Positions 22,675-31,772 are shown, counted from the stretch's first letter. The stretch: DNA of 64,000 bases from Symbiodinium natans (GCA_905221605.1 CAJNDS010000768.1:697293-761292); one strand, 5' to 3'. The notes: generated from the letters alone by a model not told the origin. Numbers and translations: made by a program.

Positions 22675-22775
22675 GAAAGCTCCTAGTGGCCGCCAGGCTG
22701 CTCTGTGAACGGCGCGAGAAGCCCTTGACGGAGCGCCTGGAGGACACGGTGTAGGATTTCGGCCCTCAAGGCGTT

Positions 22776-22875
22776 CTTGGTACACTTCTCGCGTTGCGTC
22801 ATCCTCGCACCCGGGCCATGCTAATCTTCTCTGTGCCGTTGTCAATTTTATAGGATGATTCCCGAAGGAGGGTTT
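22776..22875 (-). ncRNA. U6 spliceosomal snRNA copy (possibly a pseudogene)
   Basis: The minus strand contains ACAGAGAAGATTAGCATGG at 22834-22816, a perfect match to the universally conserved U6 ACAGAGA box and the following AGC-containing segment (established knowledge of U6). Upstream are a CCTTCGGG-type 5' stem-loop and ATAAAATTG, as in other U6 RNAs. Downstream GAGGATGACGC matches the internal stem-loop side of U6, and CGAGAAGTGTACCAAG completes the 3' part. The stem-loop sequence (GGCCCGGGTGCGAGG) departs from the usual GGCCCCTGCGCAAGG, and no T-run terminator follows, so this copy may be inactive. Ends are approximate. Confidence 0.78.
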
Positions 22876-23113
22876 GGGGTCTTCGGAGCTCTCCATAAGT
22901 ACCAACCTTCAGGGCGACCATGTGCCGGAGGAACGTAGTAAGCCTAAGTCGCTATGCCTCGTTTTGTGGACGAGGAGCTGCGGGTGAAAAACAGTCTGGG
23001 CTTTGCTGGTCACACAGCCCCCACTCTGAGCAAGAAAGGTTTGGAAGGCTCCAATTCCAACTTCCAACCCCACATCCTCAGGATTTAGGATGCAATCTGT
23101 GCTACGAGTATCT

Positions 23114-23218
23114 CTTGGCATGTTCCCCCTTATACTAACAGTCTTTAAGAGGGATTGTAGTACCCCCTATGAGAATCCCTACGAAGGAGCTGTTAGCATA
23201 AGGGGGAACATCCCGAAG
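23114..23218. mobile_element. MITE, family B (GGGATGTTCCCCCTTA)
   Basis: Left CTTGGCATGTTCCCCCTTAT and right ATAAGGGGGAACATCCCGAAG, with ACTAACAGTC and AGCTGTTAGC just inside. The internal GGGATTGTAGTACCCCCTAT is shared with other copies. About 105 bp. Confidence 0.9.
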
Positions 23219-23284
23219 TATCTCAATCGTGGCTAGACTACACCGAACATTCTCCGCAGCTCCAGGAAGTTAAAGCACCTGCCC

Positions 23285-23317
23285 AGGGTTTAGGGTTTAG
23301 GGTTTAGGGTTTAGGGG
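23285..23317 (+). repeat. Telomere-like array
   Basis: Four to five TTTAGGG units in otherwise featureless sequence. Confidence 0.9.
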
Positions 23318-23579
23318 CCCAAACAGAGCGGCCTGCCTGCAAAAGACGTGCCCCAGCAACAGAACAACGGCAGCATCATGAAGGTAGTCGCCGGCATACC
23401 TCATGGAGGAAGGCTTAGCTTAGAACATGCAGAAATTAGAGTTGAAGTTGGGGAGTAGCAGGGTTTGGGTCGAGATTTGCCTCTTCTCATGTGCGCGCTC
23501 TCGCACGAGTCTCTGTCAACCATCAAGTTTTTTGCCGGTTAGTTGCCAAGAGACACACGGACTCAGAAAAAGAACAAAT

Positions 23580-23705
23580 CGTTTTTGTTTCTATGTCTGC
23601 GTGCGTGTGTGCATGCGTGTACACGTGCGTGCTTCCAAAAAACATATGACATACAAATATATCGAAAGGTGAATATATATATATATATATATACACGTAA
23701 ACATG

Positions 23706-23740
<35 letters not shown>

Positions 23741-23935
23741 CACACATGCGGAATGTTTAAGTACATACATATAAATACATAAACACGTAAAAGACTCAAA
23801 AACATACATGTAGAAATGCGAATGAATACATGAACATGTGTACACATATATAGATATATATGTATGTATGTATATATGTGTGTGTATACATACACACAGA
23901 CCTACATGTATATCTAGATATACAGATGTGCCATA
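23580..23935. repeat. Compound microsatellite (TA, CATA, TGTG)
   Basis: Runs of TATATA at about 23673-23695 and 23709-23738, and CATACATA/TGTATGTA elsewhere. Tyr/Ile/His-rich frames here are translations of the repeat. Confidence 0.9.
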
Positions 23936-24062
23936 TCCAGGGTAGTAGTGGCGAGCCCGCCACTCCAAGCTTCAAGGATGCGAGTCCCGAAAGCCACGTC
24001 GGTCGTTGCAGCAAAAAGTCCGGAAATGTTTAGGGTTTAGGGTTTAGGGTTGGGGGTCTTTT

Positions 24063-24241
24063 GGAGTCCGGTAGTATAGGGGCCTTAATAATTATGACAG
24101 TGTTTTGGGGGGGGGTCATGATGGTATATCTCTGAGGGGACCATAAAAGGGCTAGGTGGGGGGGGGGGGGGGTTATTCTAGTACAACTACAAGGGGACTT
24201 ATAAGGGAATGCCGCAATGATTTCGACCCGGAGTCCGGTAG
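24063..24241. mobile_element. MITE, family D (TAGGGGCC), flanked by 12-bp direct repeats
   Basis: GGAGTCCGGTAG occurs at 24063-24074 and again at 24230-24241, immediately outside an element running from TATAGGGGCC to TTTCGACCC. That arrangement is what a target-site duplication looks like. Internal GGGACCATAA and AAGGGAATGCC are shared with the copies at 45 and 63 kb. Two long G runs lie inside. Confidence 0.75.
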
Positions 24242-24329
24242 GCGTTCCAGCTGACGGATCTGATGGATCCGATGTCCATGTCACCCTTCTGGTCCTGCCC
24301 CAAGTTTGTTGAAAGCCTGGGCCTCCTAG

Positions 24330-24444
24330 CTTGGGATGTTCCCCCCGTGTCACAGCTCCTTAGTAGGGATTGTAGTAAGGGGGGGGGGGGGGGGGGGACT
24401 GTAATTCCTATGAAGGACTGTTGGTATAAGGGGGAGGATCCCAA
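24330..24444. mobile_element. MITE, family B with expanded G run
   Basis: Left CTTGGGATGTTCCCCCC and right GGTATAAGGGGGAGGATCCCAA. Where other copies have TAGGGGGTTACTGTAAT, this one carries an 18-base G run, so a short G tract inside the element has expanded. Confidence 0.85.
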
Positions 24445-26520
24445 CTCGTAGCTACGAGCCGGCTCGGAGATGGGAGCAGTTCAGCGGATGTGGGCTCGTG
24501 TGTTGTGCATTTCGGTGCGCCCTGGCGACCGAACATTCCGTGTCTGACAAAAGCTAGGGTTGTAGGACCATTTCTCTCCTCGAGACGGCCCAGATCTGCT
24601 CCACAGGGTAACACGTTGGCAAAGATAGTGTCCCGGGCTCAGCGGAAACGAAGTCAACAACAGTAACCTTCGAAGGACCACAGCACCTGTCAAAATTGAC
24701 GCTGCTGCGGCTTCGACGTGCGCTTGCGTCATGTGGCTTCTGTGTCCCCCAACAACTCTCCAAAAACCCTCAGATTATCATCTTGTCTGCCGCCGCTGCA
24801 AGCCACACACCTCCCCACGAATCCAAAAAAAACTGCTAAGCCGAACCCTAAACCCTAAACCCTAAACCCTAAACCATGTGGTATCTTGCTCACCTCAATA
24901 CACAAGGCTCCTCCAGAGGTCGGCCCGCAGCACTGGCCGCGCAATCGCAGCGAAAGCAGTGTGGCAGGCGCCATTGCAGTCATCAGAATACAACCCACTA
25001 GGATGTCCTCCAATGAGTCGCGTGAGGGTTTTGCAGAACTCTTCCAGCACAGCTCAAACTTATCATATATTATTATGCTAGGATATGTAATATACTATAA
25101 TGAATACCATGTCAAATTTAGAACATATACTTTTTTTCAAGGGAGCGTTTTGGCCTGCGCGACGTCTCGTTTAATCGCTCACCCTCGGACAAGCCAAAGC
25201 ATTTTGCCATCCGTGCGGGCTAGGCATTAGAGTTGTGGTGAAGGGTGGAGAACCCTAAACCCTAACCCCGAAACCTTGAAGGCAAAAGAGAGCTAGCAAG
25301 CAAAAGCAAGAAGACAGTGCCCACGAGCTTCTCCCAGTCCCGAGGGTCTGTACGCTGTCAATGCAGAAACCCTAAACCCTAAGGGCCCTATAACCCTACA
25401 GTGCTTTAGCTCCCGGCGGTGAACGAGGCCGGGGGACGAGGCGGGCGCGCCAGGGCCTGGGGCCACCCCTAACGCCCCTGAACTGTGTATATATATATAT
25501 ATACCCATGATGAGGTTGTGATTCTTAATAGCACTAGTACTAAAACAAAATTCTCTGAGGGCGGCGCGAAAAACAAGACATGCAGAGGCCGTATAATCTC
25601 TTATGCATTTTGTTTTAAGTCATATAGCTGTTTCTGGTTGATTTCCACATCGTGGCGGGACGGGACCAAGCTTAGGGTATTTGGGGTCAAGGCTTCAGTT
25701 TGTCAGATCCAAGTGTCAATCGTGGTCTCTGTCATCATGTGGGCCTGCCTACTTAGGATCTTAAACCCTAAACCCTAAACCCTAAACCTAAACCCTATGC
25801 CCACATGGTAGAGCCCAGGCCAGTGGGAGGCTTGGGGTACAGTATGGCATCTTCCCAGGGTAAGTGAGGCAATCTGGGCGCGTGTGCTCACTTTGGTTTA
25901 GGGTTTAGGTTTAGGGTTTAGGTTTTAGGGTTTAGGGTTTAGGGTTTAGGGTTTAAGATTTAGGATTTAGGGTTTAGGGTTTAGGGTTTAGGGTTTTTTT
26001 TGCCACCCGCCTAGCTGACACTCAGGCCACATTGCGGTTTAGGGTTTAATCGCTCACACTCGGACAAGCCAGGCGAGGCACACAGGTAGGGTTTAGGGTT
26101 TATAGGGTTTAGGGTCAGATGGGTCTTCTGTACCGTCGCCATCACTGCGCCCGCCTTGGGTGGCCCGCAGTCAACGGTGGGCCGGACGTGGGCCTTGGGG
26201 CATGCATGGGCTAGTGAAGTTCGACCAAGGAAGCTTGCGTTGCTCATTCCGACTCAGGTCCATGTAGCCCTGGAAAATTATTCATGTGATAAGGTAATAG
26301 TGTAGTAGCGTAAGCATATAGTAGTATAATCATGTACTACTATAATGTTAGAAAAATGTACCAATATATTTCGGATTGGGTTCTTCTATTCCACCCTAAC
26401 CTACGAATTGCTTAAGAACCTCCCCCAAAACAGAAACTTCCTTTAACCTAGAGGACAGAGAAATCAAGGCAATGTTGAGAACAGCAAGATTCAAAACACT
26501 CCCGTGACTCCAACATACTC
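24445..26520. other. Gene-poor stretch with several small repeats
   Basis: Arrays lie at 24841-24875, 25253-25270, 25764-25797 and 25893-25997. Two short dispersed motifs also occur: TTTAATCGCTCACACTCGG (25170, 26047) and TTTTGCCACCCGCCTAGC (25993). Open frames near 24480-24760 (minus) and 24886-25230 (plus) have no recognisable domain and are not called. Confidence 0.45.
25893..25997 (+). repeat. Telomere-like array
   Basis: TTTAGGG units with TTTAGG, TTTTAGGG and TTTAAGATTTAGGA irregularities, ending in a T run that leads into the TGCCACCCGCCTAGC motif. Confidence 0.9.
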
Positions 26521-26527
26521 CACCACT

Positions 26528-26633
26528 ACTATTTCCTTGAGAACCCCCGAAAGGAATGATAACAATCCCTCAACTACCCTTGTAAGGAAGAATATTATTT
26601 TACTCTTGGGGGGGGTTCTTATGCAAATAGTAG
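26528..26633. mobile_element. Foldback element, family K (CTATTTGC..AAGAACCCCC ends)
   Basis: Left ACTATTTCCTTGAGAACCCCC and right GGGGGTTCTTATGCAAATAGT are inverted repeats. The second copy at 28089-28217 shares the ends, AAGGAAGA or its equivalent, and GATTGTTATC on the opposite side. Confidence 0.75.
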
Positions 26634-26911
26634 GCTGAGTAGACCACGGCCACCTCTCTCCAGTCACCTACAGTCCCACAGCTCCTGTCTATCTAACGCA
26701 GCGCCCTGAAACAAGGAGGGCGGAGCCAGACACCGCGGCCCTTGAGTACTCATGATGCCCGAGCGCCCAGCCACGACCTCGACAGCAAAGCTAAGGCCCA
26801 GGCTAGGGACTCGTACCTGGTGTAGGGAAGATGCACACCCTCGGCTTCCCTGAAAACCCCCCCGAGCATGTGAACATGCCAATACACCGTTCAGATCCCC
26901 AGACATCCCCA

Positions 26912-26947
26912 GTTTTTTTTTTTTTTTTTGGGGGGGGGGGGGGGGGG
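26912..26947. repeat. T tract followed by G tract
   Basis: About 18 T then 18 G, directly next to a family C element. Confidence 0.95.
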
Positions 26948-27030
26948 TGCCCTTGATATGGGGTTTAGCGAAAGTAGGGGGGACCCCCAATATAGACCCC
27001 CAATGACCCCCAAATAGTAGGATTCTTGTA
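26948..27030. mobile_element. Partial MITE, family C (GGGGTTTNCGAAAGTAGGGG)
   Basis: GGGGTTTAGCGAAAGTAGGGG, then CCCCCAATATAGACCCCCAA and AAATAGTAGGATTCTTGTA match the arms and interior of the other copies. The far terminal repeat is missing. Expanded T/G runs abut its start. Confidence 0.65.
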
Positions 27031-27545
27031 TTCTGGAAATCTTGATAAAATTAATCGGAGCCACATGAAAACTCATTGACCTCCCAGTAAAATTAATAGG
27101 GACCCCAAGAAGCCGACCCTGCTGAGGTGAAGCCTTCTCAACCGGAGAGCTTGTAAACCAATCAAAGTAACATACAAAACTAATAGTCTAATAGCATAAT
27201 GGTCCTTAATATACTTACCAAATGATTGATATAGGAATGCACTTCACTCTGGATGAAGCTCATGATAAAGCTTCGGGCCTGAGGCACGCAACCCGCCCCA
27301 GGATCAGCTGAGCTGGAGAGGACAAGCGAAACGGTGCCCTTTAAACATTATGTCAAGACTCAAGGCGTTCTTTGTCTTCAACGCGCACGAGAAGCACTTA
27401 CGACAGATGAAACAAAGCCTCCAGGTACTCTTTTGCAACCCCAAAACCGAAACCCAAAATCCTAAACCCCAAACCCTTTAATGTCCGAGCAGGCGCCGTG
27501 GGTTCTCATGGTGCGCGCGCTCGACAAGGCCCAGCGGCATGGCAC
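27031..27545. other. No gene seen
   Basis: Unique sequence with a short degenerate CCCAAAACCGAAACCC patch near 27440-27478. Confidence 0.5.
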
Positions 27546-27546
27546 C

Positions 27547-27652
27547 TTGATGGGTTTAGGGTTTAGGGTTTCTGCAGCACCATTTAGGGTTTAGGGTTTA
27601 GGGTTTAGGGTTTAGGGTTTAGGGTCTAGGGTTTAGGGTTTAGGGTTTAGGG
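27547..27652 (+). repeat. Telomere-like array abutting a candidate exon
   Basis: TTTAGGG units, most densely at 27583-27652, ending about ten bases from the 3' border of the candidate exon at 27662-27818. Confidence 0.95.
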
Positions 27653-27661
27653 GGTCGACTA

Positions 27662-27818
27662 GCTGTCAGGCGGCCTTGCATTGTTTGTCTAAGGGTTGCG
27701 TCGGGAATGCACAAGGCAGAAAGAATCTCGAAAAGCTCCTGCTCTCGCAACTTAGGACCCGGAACCTGTAGTTGATCCGATGACAAAGAGGGACAAATAG
27801 TGGCAAATGACTCATCTG
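27662..27818 (-). CDS. Candidate exon, unknown product
   Basis: After a minus-strand AG (TTGCCGTCAG) an open frame encodes about 52 residues, including DQLQVPGPKLREQELFEILS and a stretch ending QTMQGRLTAS. The amphipathic, charged and Leu-rich character is strongly protein-like. A GT (GCTA|GTCGAC) follows and leads directly into CCCCCTAAACCC repeats; if used, the intron would begin with telomere-like DNA. The frame alternatively continues a few codons into the array and stops there. There is no ATG, so this is an internal or terminal exon. I recognise no domain. Confidence 0.45.
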
Positions 27819-27918
27819 CTGACGGCAAGTACTACTGCAGCCAGGCATAGAAGAATGTACTGATGATGGCATTCAGGCACGCAGGCAAACTTACCGTGTG
27901 TCGAGCTCTGTCGAGCTC

Positions 27919-28006
27919 CCTAAACCCTAAACCCTAAACCCTAAACCCTAAACCCTAAACCCTAAACCCTAAACCCTAAACCCTAAACCCTAAACCCTAA
28001 ACCCTC
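27919..28006 (-). repeat. Pure CCCTAAA array
   Basis: About twelve uninterrupted units. Confidence 0.97.
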
Positions 28007-28088
28007 AGACTGTGCTGGTAAGGCTCATCCCTCGGCACCCAAAGATAGCCATCGAAATGAATAACGTCAGGGACTCTCAGCTTTCATT

Positions 28089-28217
28089 CCTATTTGCTTA
28101 AGGACCCCCCCCCCCCCCCCCCAAAAAAAAAAAAAGAACATCAAAAAGACTCTTCCTTATAACGGTCATCTTGGGATTGTTATCTTTCTGTTTAGTGGGG
28201 GTTCTTCAGCAAATAGT
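28089..28217. mobile_element. Foldback element, family K
   Basis: Left CCTATTTGCTTAAGGACCCCC and right GGGGGTTCTTCAGCAAATAG. An expanded C run plus A run lies just inside the left arm, so the homopolymer seems to have grown within the element. Confidence 0.75.
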
Positions 28218-28276
28218 TGTTCAACACTCAAGCCAGGGCATGCACCGAGGGGTCAGAGAAGGCCGGCAGCAAGTTT

Positions 28277-28526
28277 CTAATTTCCAAGCTGCTCACACAG
28301 CACGAGCCGTTTTGTTTTTACAGGGCTCTGACGGGATTTTGATTTAGGGCTTTTGGGTGAGTTAAGAGGCTCAGCGCACTTAAAGAATCTGCCAGTACAT
28401 TTATGGGTCGAGTCAGAGCATCTTTGGGTGCAGGTGATGGTGACAGATTCAGGCTTCTTGCGACTTAAAGTGACTGTGCTCTTGCAGCCGTGACATGATG
28501 TCTCCATCAAGCCCGCAGCACCTCGC
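28277..28526 (-). CDS. Candidate terminal exon, Cys-rich basic C-terminus
   Basis: A pyrimidine-rich TTCTTCTATTTCAG precedes a frame of about 82 codons ending in TAG. It contains SCHGCKSTVTLSRKKPESVT followed by further Cys residues (CTQRC, THKC, FFKC), so six or seven cysteines lie within about 40 residues, suggesting a metal-binding module. The tail is Ser/Pro/Lys-rich (NSPKSPKSKSRQSPVKTKR). The acceptor quality and composition are good evidence for an exon. An alternative frame starting with phase 0 is shorter but also protein-like. I cannot assign a family. Confidence 0.45.
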
Positions 28527-28750
28527 CTGAAATAGAAGAATGGCGACGGCGGTAAGAGCTGAACTGACATGAGGGAGTGGTGCGGTGTCAATGCACCCGA
28601 GAACAGAGTCTCAGTGGGGAGGCATGCGGCATGATCTTCCCGACAGCGATGTTCTAATGACAGGGAGGAGCATACACAAGCTGCGTGGTATCAACAACTC
28701 ACACGGCATGCGTAAACGCATGAAAGCCTGGGGAAGTCTCTATCCCTCAC

Positions 28751-28887
28751 GAGATTTCCATCGAGAAGTTCAATACATGTTTGCGTCCTCATCGTCCCGG
28801 GATCATCCTGAAGAACCTGCTTGAGCATGCTTGGCAACCGGTCTTTGCCTCGCCCGGCGCGCGCAAGGGCCCGGTTTCGCCCTCGAA
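28751..28887 (-). CDS. Candidate internal exon, unknown product
   Basis: Minus-strand coding-like sequence includes GKDRLPSMLKQVLQDDPGTM and ends IELLDGNL at a CTC|GTGAGG donor of canonical appearance. The 5' border at GCCAG|TTCGAGG is a guess. It lies about 220 bp upstream of the 28277-28526 exon on the same strand and could belong to the same gene. Joined directly it enters the shorter frame of that exon, so an intermediate exon or another border may exist. Confidence 0.4.
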
Positions 28888-29215
28888 CTGGCGTCCGTGT
28901 TTGTGAGACGAGGTGAGATGCTACTTATGTACAGCTTCATCCCATCTAGGTTCCACGCGGTGCTCTTCTGAATCCCCTCGGCCCAACGCGATTTTCTTCC
29001 CACGCTTCCCTCCCTGCAACCTAGAAAGAAGAAGAAACCAGGAAAGCGGAGGCATTTCCCCAGCTGCCCCGTAGCATCGGGCAGCACTCTTGCGAGTTTG
29101 GGGTCAGTCGGAGACCAACTCCATGGTGATCTCGTCAAAGTGGCAGAATGATTCCTTGGTGCGTCCAAGCAGCTGCGACTGATGCAAACCCAGGGTTTGT
29201 TTTGTAGCTCTAAGC
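28888..29215. other. No separate gene called
   Basis: A 121-codon minus-strand frame (28803-29168) covers this interval but is out of phase with the better exon candidate and has no recognisable domain. Confidence 0.35.
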
Positions 29216-29218
29216 CCT

Positions 29219-29442
29219 AAGCCCTTCTTGAGCAACGGACTTTAGCCCCTAAGCCCTACAAGCCCTATAAGCCCTATAAGCCCTATTAAGCCCTATAAGC
29301 CCTATAAGCCCTATAAGCCCTCTAAGCCCTATAAAGCCCTATAAGCCCTATAAGCCCTATAAGCCCTAATAAGCCCTAATAAGCCCTATAAGCCCTATAA
29401 GGCCCTAGAAGCCCTATAAGCCCTATAAGCCCTACAAGCCCT
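29219..29442 (-). repeat. 9-mer telomere-like variant array (CCCTATAAG)n
   Basis: About 24 units, nearly all CCCTATAAG with occasional CCCTAATAAG, CCCTATTAAG and CCCTCTAAG. The homogeneous 9-base unit differs from the 7-base telomere repeat. Confidence 0.95.
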
Positions 29443-29538
29443 TGGCTGCTCTGGGCCGGGTGTCTGCCCTGAGTGCTCGCCGGTGTGGCAGCAGCGCGAC
29501 CACACCCGAAGTCGCTGAAGACGCCAAGCTGTCACACC

Positions 29539-29629
29539 GTTTAGGGTTTAGGGTTTAGGGTTTAGGGTTTAGGGTTTAGGGTTTAGGGTTTAGGGTTTAG
29601 GGTTTAGGGTTTAGGGTTTAGGGTTTAGG
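29539..29629 (+). repeat. Pure TTTAGGG array
   Basis: About thirteen perfect units, opposite in orientation to the 9-mer array 100 bp away. Confidence 0.97.
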
Positions 29630-29741
29630 CTACCGCTCCGAAGGCTTGCGCGTTCACTGCTGAGGTATGTTCAGCGTAGGGGCCACATGACTCAAGTGCC
29701 AAGCATTGCGCAGCAAAAGGCAGGTACCCACCAGGACCCTA

Positions 29742-29854
29742 CTTGGAGGTTCATGGGTCGTCACAAGTAGGGCAAAAAAGTATAGGAACCATACTTACAA
29801 GCCCATTTTGGGTGCTTACCCTAAACCCTAAACCCTAAACCCTGAACCTCCAAG
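29742..29854. mobile_element. MITE family A with telomere-like repeat replacing the right arm interior
   Basis: The left arm CTTGGAGGTTCATGGGTCGT is intact and the terminus GAACCTCCAAG is present. The expected ACCCTACTTATAACTACCC segment reads instead TTACCCTAAACCCTAAACCC and further CCCTAAA units. Confidence 0.85.
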
Positions 29855-29859
29855 TAGGC

Positions 29860-30020
29860 AGCTGGCCTGGCAATGAGGAGGCCAGGCCCAGCAGCGCCGG
29901 CCGCGAGGCAAATGGGGAGAAGTATCCTCAGGTCGCGCGGGGAAAGTTTGCCTAGGGCTTGGGTTTTTTTTGCCAACTGTTTAGGGTTTAGGGTTTAGGG
30001 TTTCGGGTTTAGGGTTTAAT
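29860..30020. other. No gene; telomere-like array
   Basis: Unique GC-rich sequence followed by a TTTAGGG array at 29980-30020 with one TTTCGGG. Confidence 0.5.
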
Positions 30021-30023
30021 GTC

Positions 30024-30489
30024 GTATCCTGATTAGTCTGGACCCCCTCAATAATGGAAAGTTTTCCAAAAATTATTCAGGAGACAAAAATTCGATTGCC
30101 CCCCCCCCCACAATAAAGTAAAGTTTTTCGGGCATGGGTTTCGGAAGAGAGAAAAAAAGAGAACAAGATGATGAAAGAAAAGAGCAAAAGAAGAGCAGCT
30201 TCAAGTCGGAGTTCTGAGCTGTCATCCCCAACCTGAGCTGAGTAGCTTTCCTGAGCTTACCTGAGCTTACCTGAGCTGAGCTCATCTGAGCTTACCTGAG
30301 CTTAATTATGTAAGAGGAGAGGGAAAGGAAGAGGAGAGGGAAGAGGAGCGAAGAGGAAATGAAGAGGAGCCGGTCGGGGGGGGCCCGGGGCCGAAAATTA
30401 GTTTGGGGGGGTCCCTTTTTTTGACACTATTACGGGGGTGTATTTAGTTTGAAGGGGGGGGGGGGGGGGCCTCACACTAATCAGGATAC
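30024..30489. mobile_element. 466-bp element with 14-bp perfect terminal inverted repeats
   Basis: GTATCCTGATTAGT (30024-30037) and ACTAATCAGGATAC (30476-30489) are perfect inverted repeats. The inside is low complexity: C and G runs near both ends, a TACCTGAGCT tandem series (about 30230-30305) and a purine tract of AGAGGAGAGGGAAG. There is no transposase, so it would be a non-autonomous DNA element. It is the only copy seen. Confidence 0.7.
30230..30305. repeat. (CTGAGCTTAC)n minisatellite
   Basis: Five to six imperfect 10-base units inside the inverted-repeat element. Confidence 0.85.
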
Positions 30490-31235
30490 CACATTAGTGC
30501 TTCTGTTCCTGGCCTTAGGAGTCCATATCAGCCCTGAACTCTCAAAGCTTCAGTTCTTCAGGTCCATGACCCCAGGGCTGCCAGGCTTCAGCCGCGGGAG
30601 GTCACCACAAAGCCTGGGCCCAAGATGAAGCCCTAAACCCTAAACCCTAAACCCTAAAGATAGCTCAAGCTTTAAGGAGGGGCGGCTCTGGGATAAGGAC
30701 GGCAAAAAACACCCCGCATCCTGAAGCACTTTCCCTTAAGGAAAACACCCCCCCGATGTTAAGCTGCATGCAGACCTCTGAAGCTTCACATTTCCCCCCC
30801 CCACATTCCCCCCCCCACACTTCAAACTTCAAACTTCAACCCGGGTTTAGGGTTGACTCGGCGCCCGCCGCAAACTTCAACCCGGGTTTAGGGGGTTGAG
30901 GGTTTACAAGGCGCTGTCTCTGAATCGGTTTAGGGTTTTCTCTCGCTCACACTCGGAACAGGCGAGGCACACACTGTTCCATGGTCTTGCTAGGCCCTTC
31001 CCAGCACTGGCCAAGTCGGGTATCGGTGATACGCAAACCCTAAACCCTAAACTCTAAACCCTAAACCCCTGTTACTCAGTTCGCAAGAAGGTACTCAGGG
31101 GAAACTACAGTACGCAGACTTCAGGACATGACCCTCTCTCAGTACTCCTTCGCGCAAGGGGCTTTTTCTTCGTGCTTCTTTGCAGGCAGGGGAGGAATTA
31201 CCACCGGTTCAGGGGTTTAGGGTTTAGGGAGAACC
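30490..31235. other. No gene seen
   Basis: A short CCCTAAA array at 30634-30658, tandem CACATTCCCCCCCC units near 30790-30820, duplicated CAAACTTCAACCCGGGTTTAG at about 30830 and 30871, and a TCGCTCACACTCGGA motif near 30943. Confidence 0.5.
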
Positions 31236-31237
31236 TG

Positions 31238-31420
31238 CTATGCTCTTGGCAAGCCCTCGTCCTCAGTTGCCAAGTTTGGGGCGAGGGCTTTTGCATCGGA
31301 CAACTGAATGAACCATTTGATGAGGCCAGCTGGCTGCACGTCGCCCTTGTACAGCTCGCACAAGTAAAGGTTCTCCAATTTGAAAGGTACGGCAAAGTCC
31401 TGGCGAAGCTGCAGCAGGTG
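31238..31420 (-). CDS. Candidate terminal exon, unknown product
   Basis: The minus-strand reading after CCAGGCAG|CACC gives 60 codons to a TAG. It begins HLLQLRQDFAVPFKLENLYL and includes a WFIQLSDAKALAPNLA stretch. This frame has no start codon and so is easily missed, but it is the most protein-like of the six here. Competing frames on both strands are open and less convincing. The stop is followed by CCCTAAACC repeats. I recognise no family; a terminal exon is the simplest reading. Confidence 0.4.
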   Translation of the reverse strand, partial: HLLQLRQDFAVPFKLENLYLCELYKGDVQPAGLIKWFIQLSDAKALAPNLATEDEGLPRA

Positions 31421-31656
31421 CTGCCTGGCATGCCTATGTAGATGTCACATGATATGACCCAGAACATGCAGCACGAGGAGTTCCCAAACCATCTCGTTTC
31501 CCAACGGCACAGGGCGGGTCATGTACAGCAGGTTTTGTTGCATCGAACTGCGCTTTTCGAGCCTTGCCGCGGACAAGGACGAGCAACAGGCCTCGTCGGG
31601 GGATTTCTACAACCAGGCAGAGTTGCACAGGACACAGAAAATGGTTCAGCCCCGGC

Positions 31657-31659
<3 letters not shown>

Positions 31660-31703
<44 letters not shown>

Positions 31704-31772
31704 CCCCCCCCCCCCCCAACCCCCCCCCCCCCCCCCCCCCCCCCCCTACCCCCCCCCCCTACCCCCCCCCCC
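31660..31772. repeat. 110-bp C tract
   Basis: Over 100 bases almost entirely C, with a few AA or TA interruptions. Poly-proline and poly-glycine frames on either strand are artefacts of it. It is a likely i-motif/G-quadruplex former. Confidence 0.97.

Noticed and set aside
29219-29442. CRISPR-like array
   Set aside because: Tandem units are contiguous 9-mers without spacers, in a eukaryotic context.
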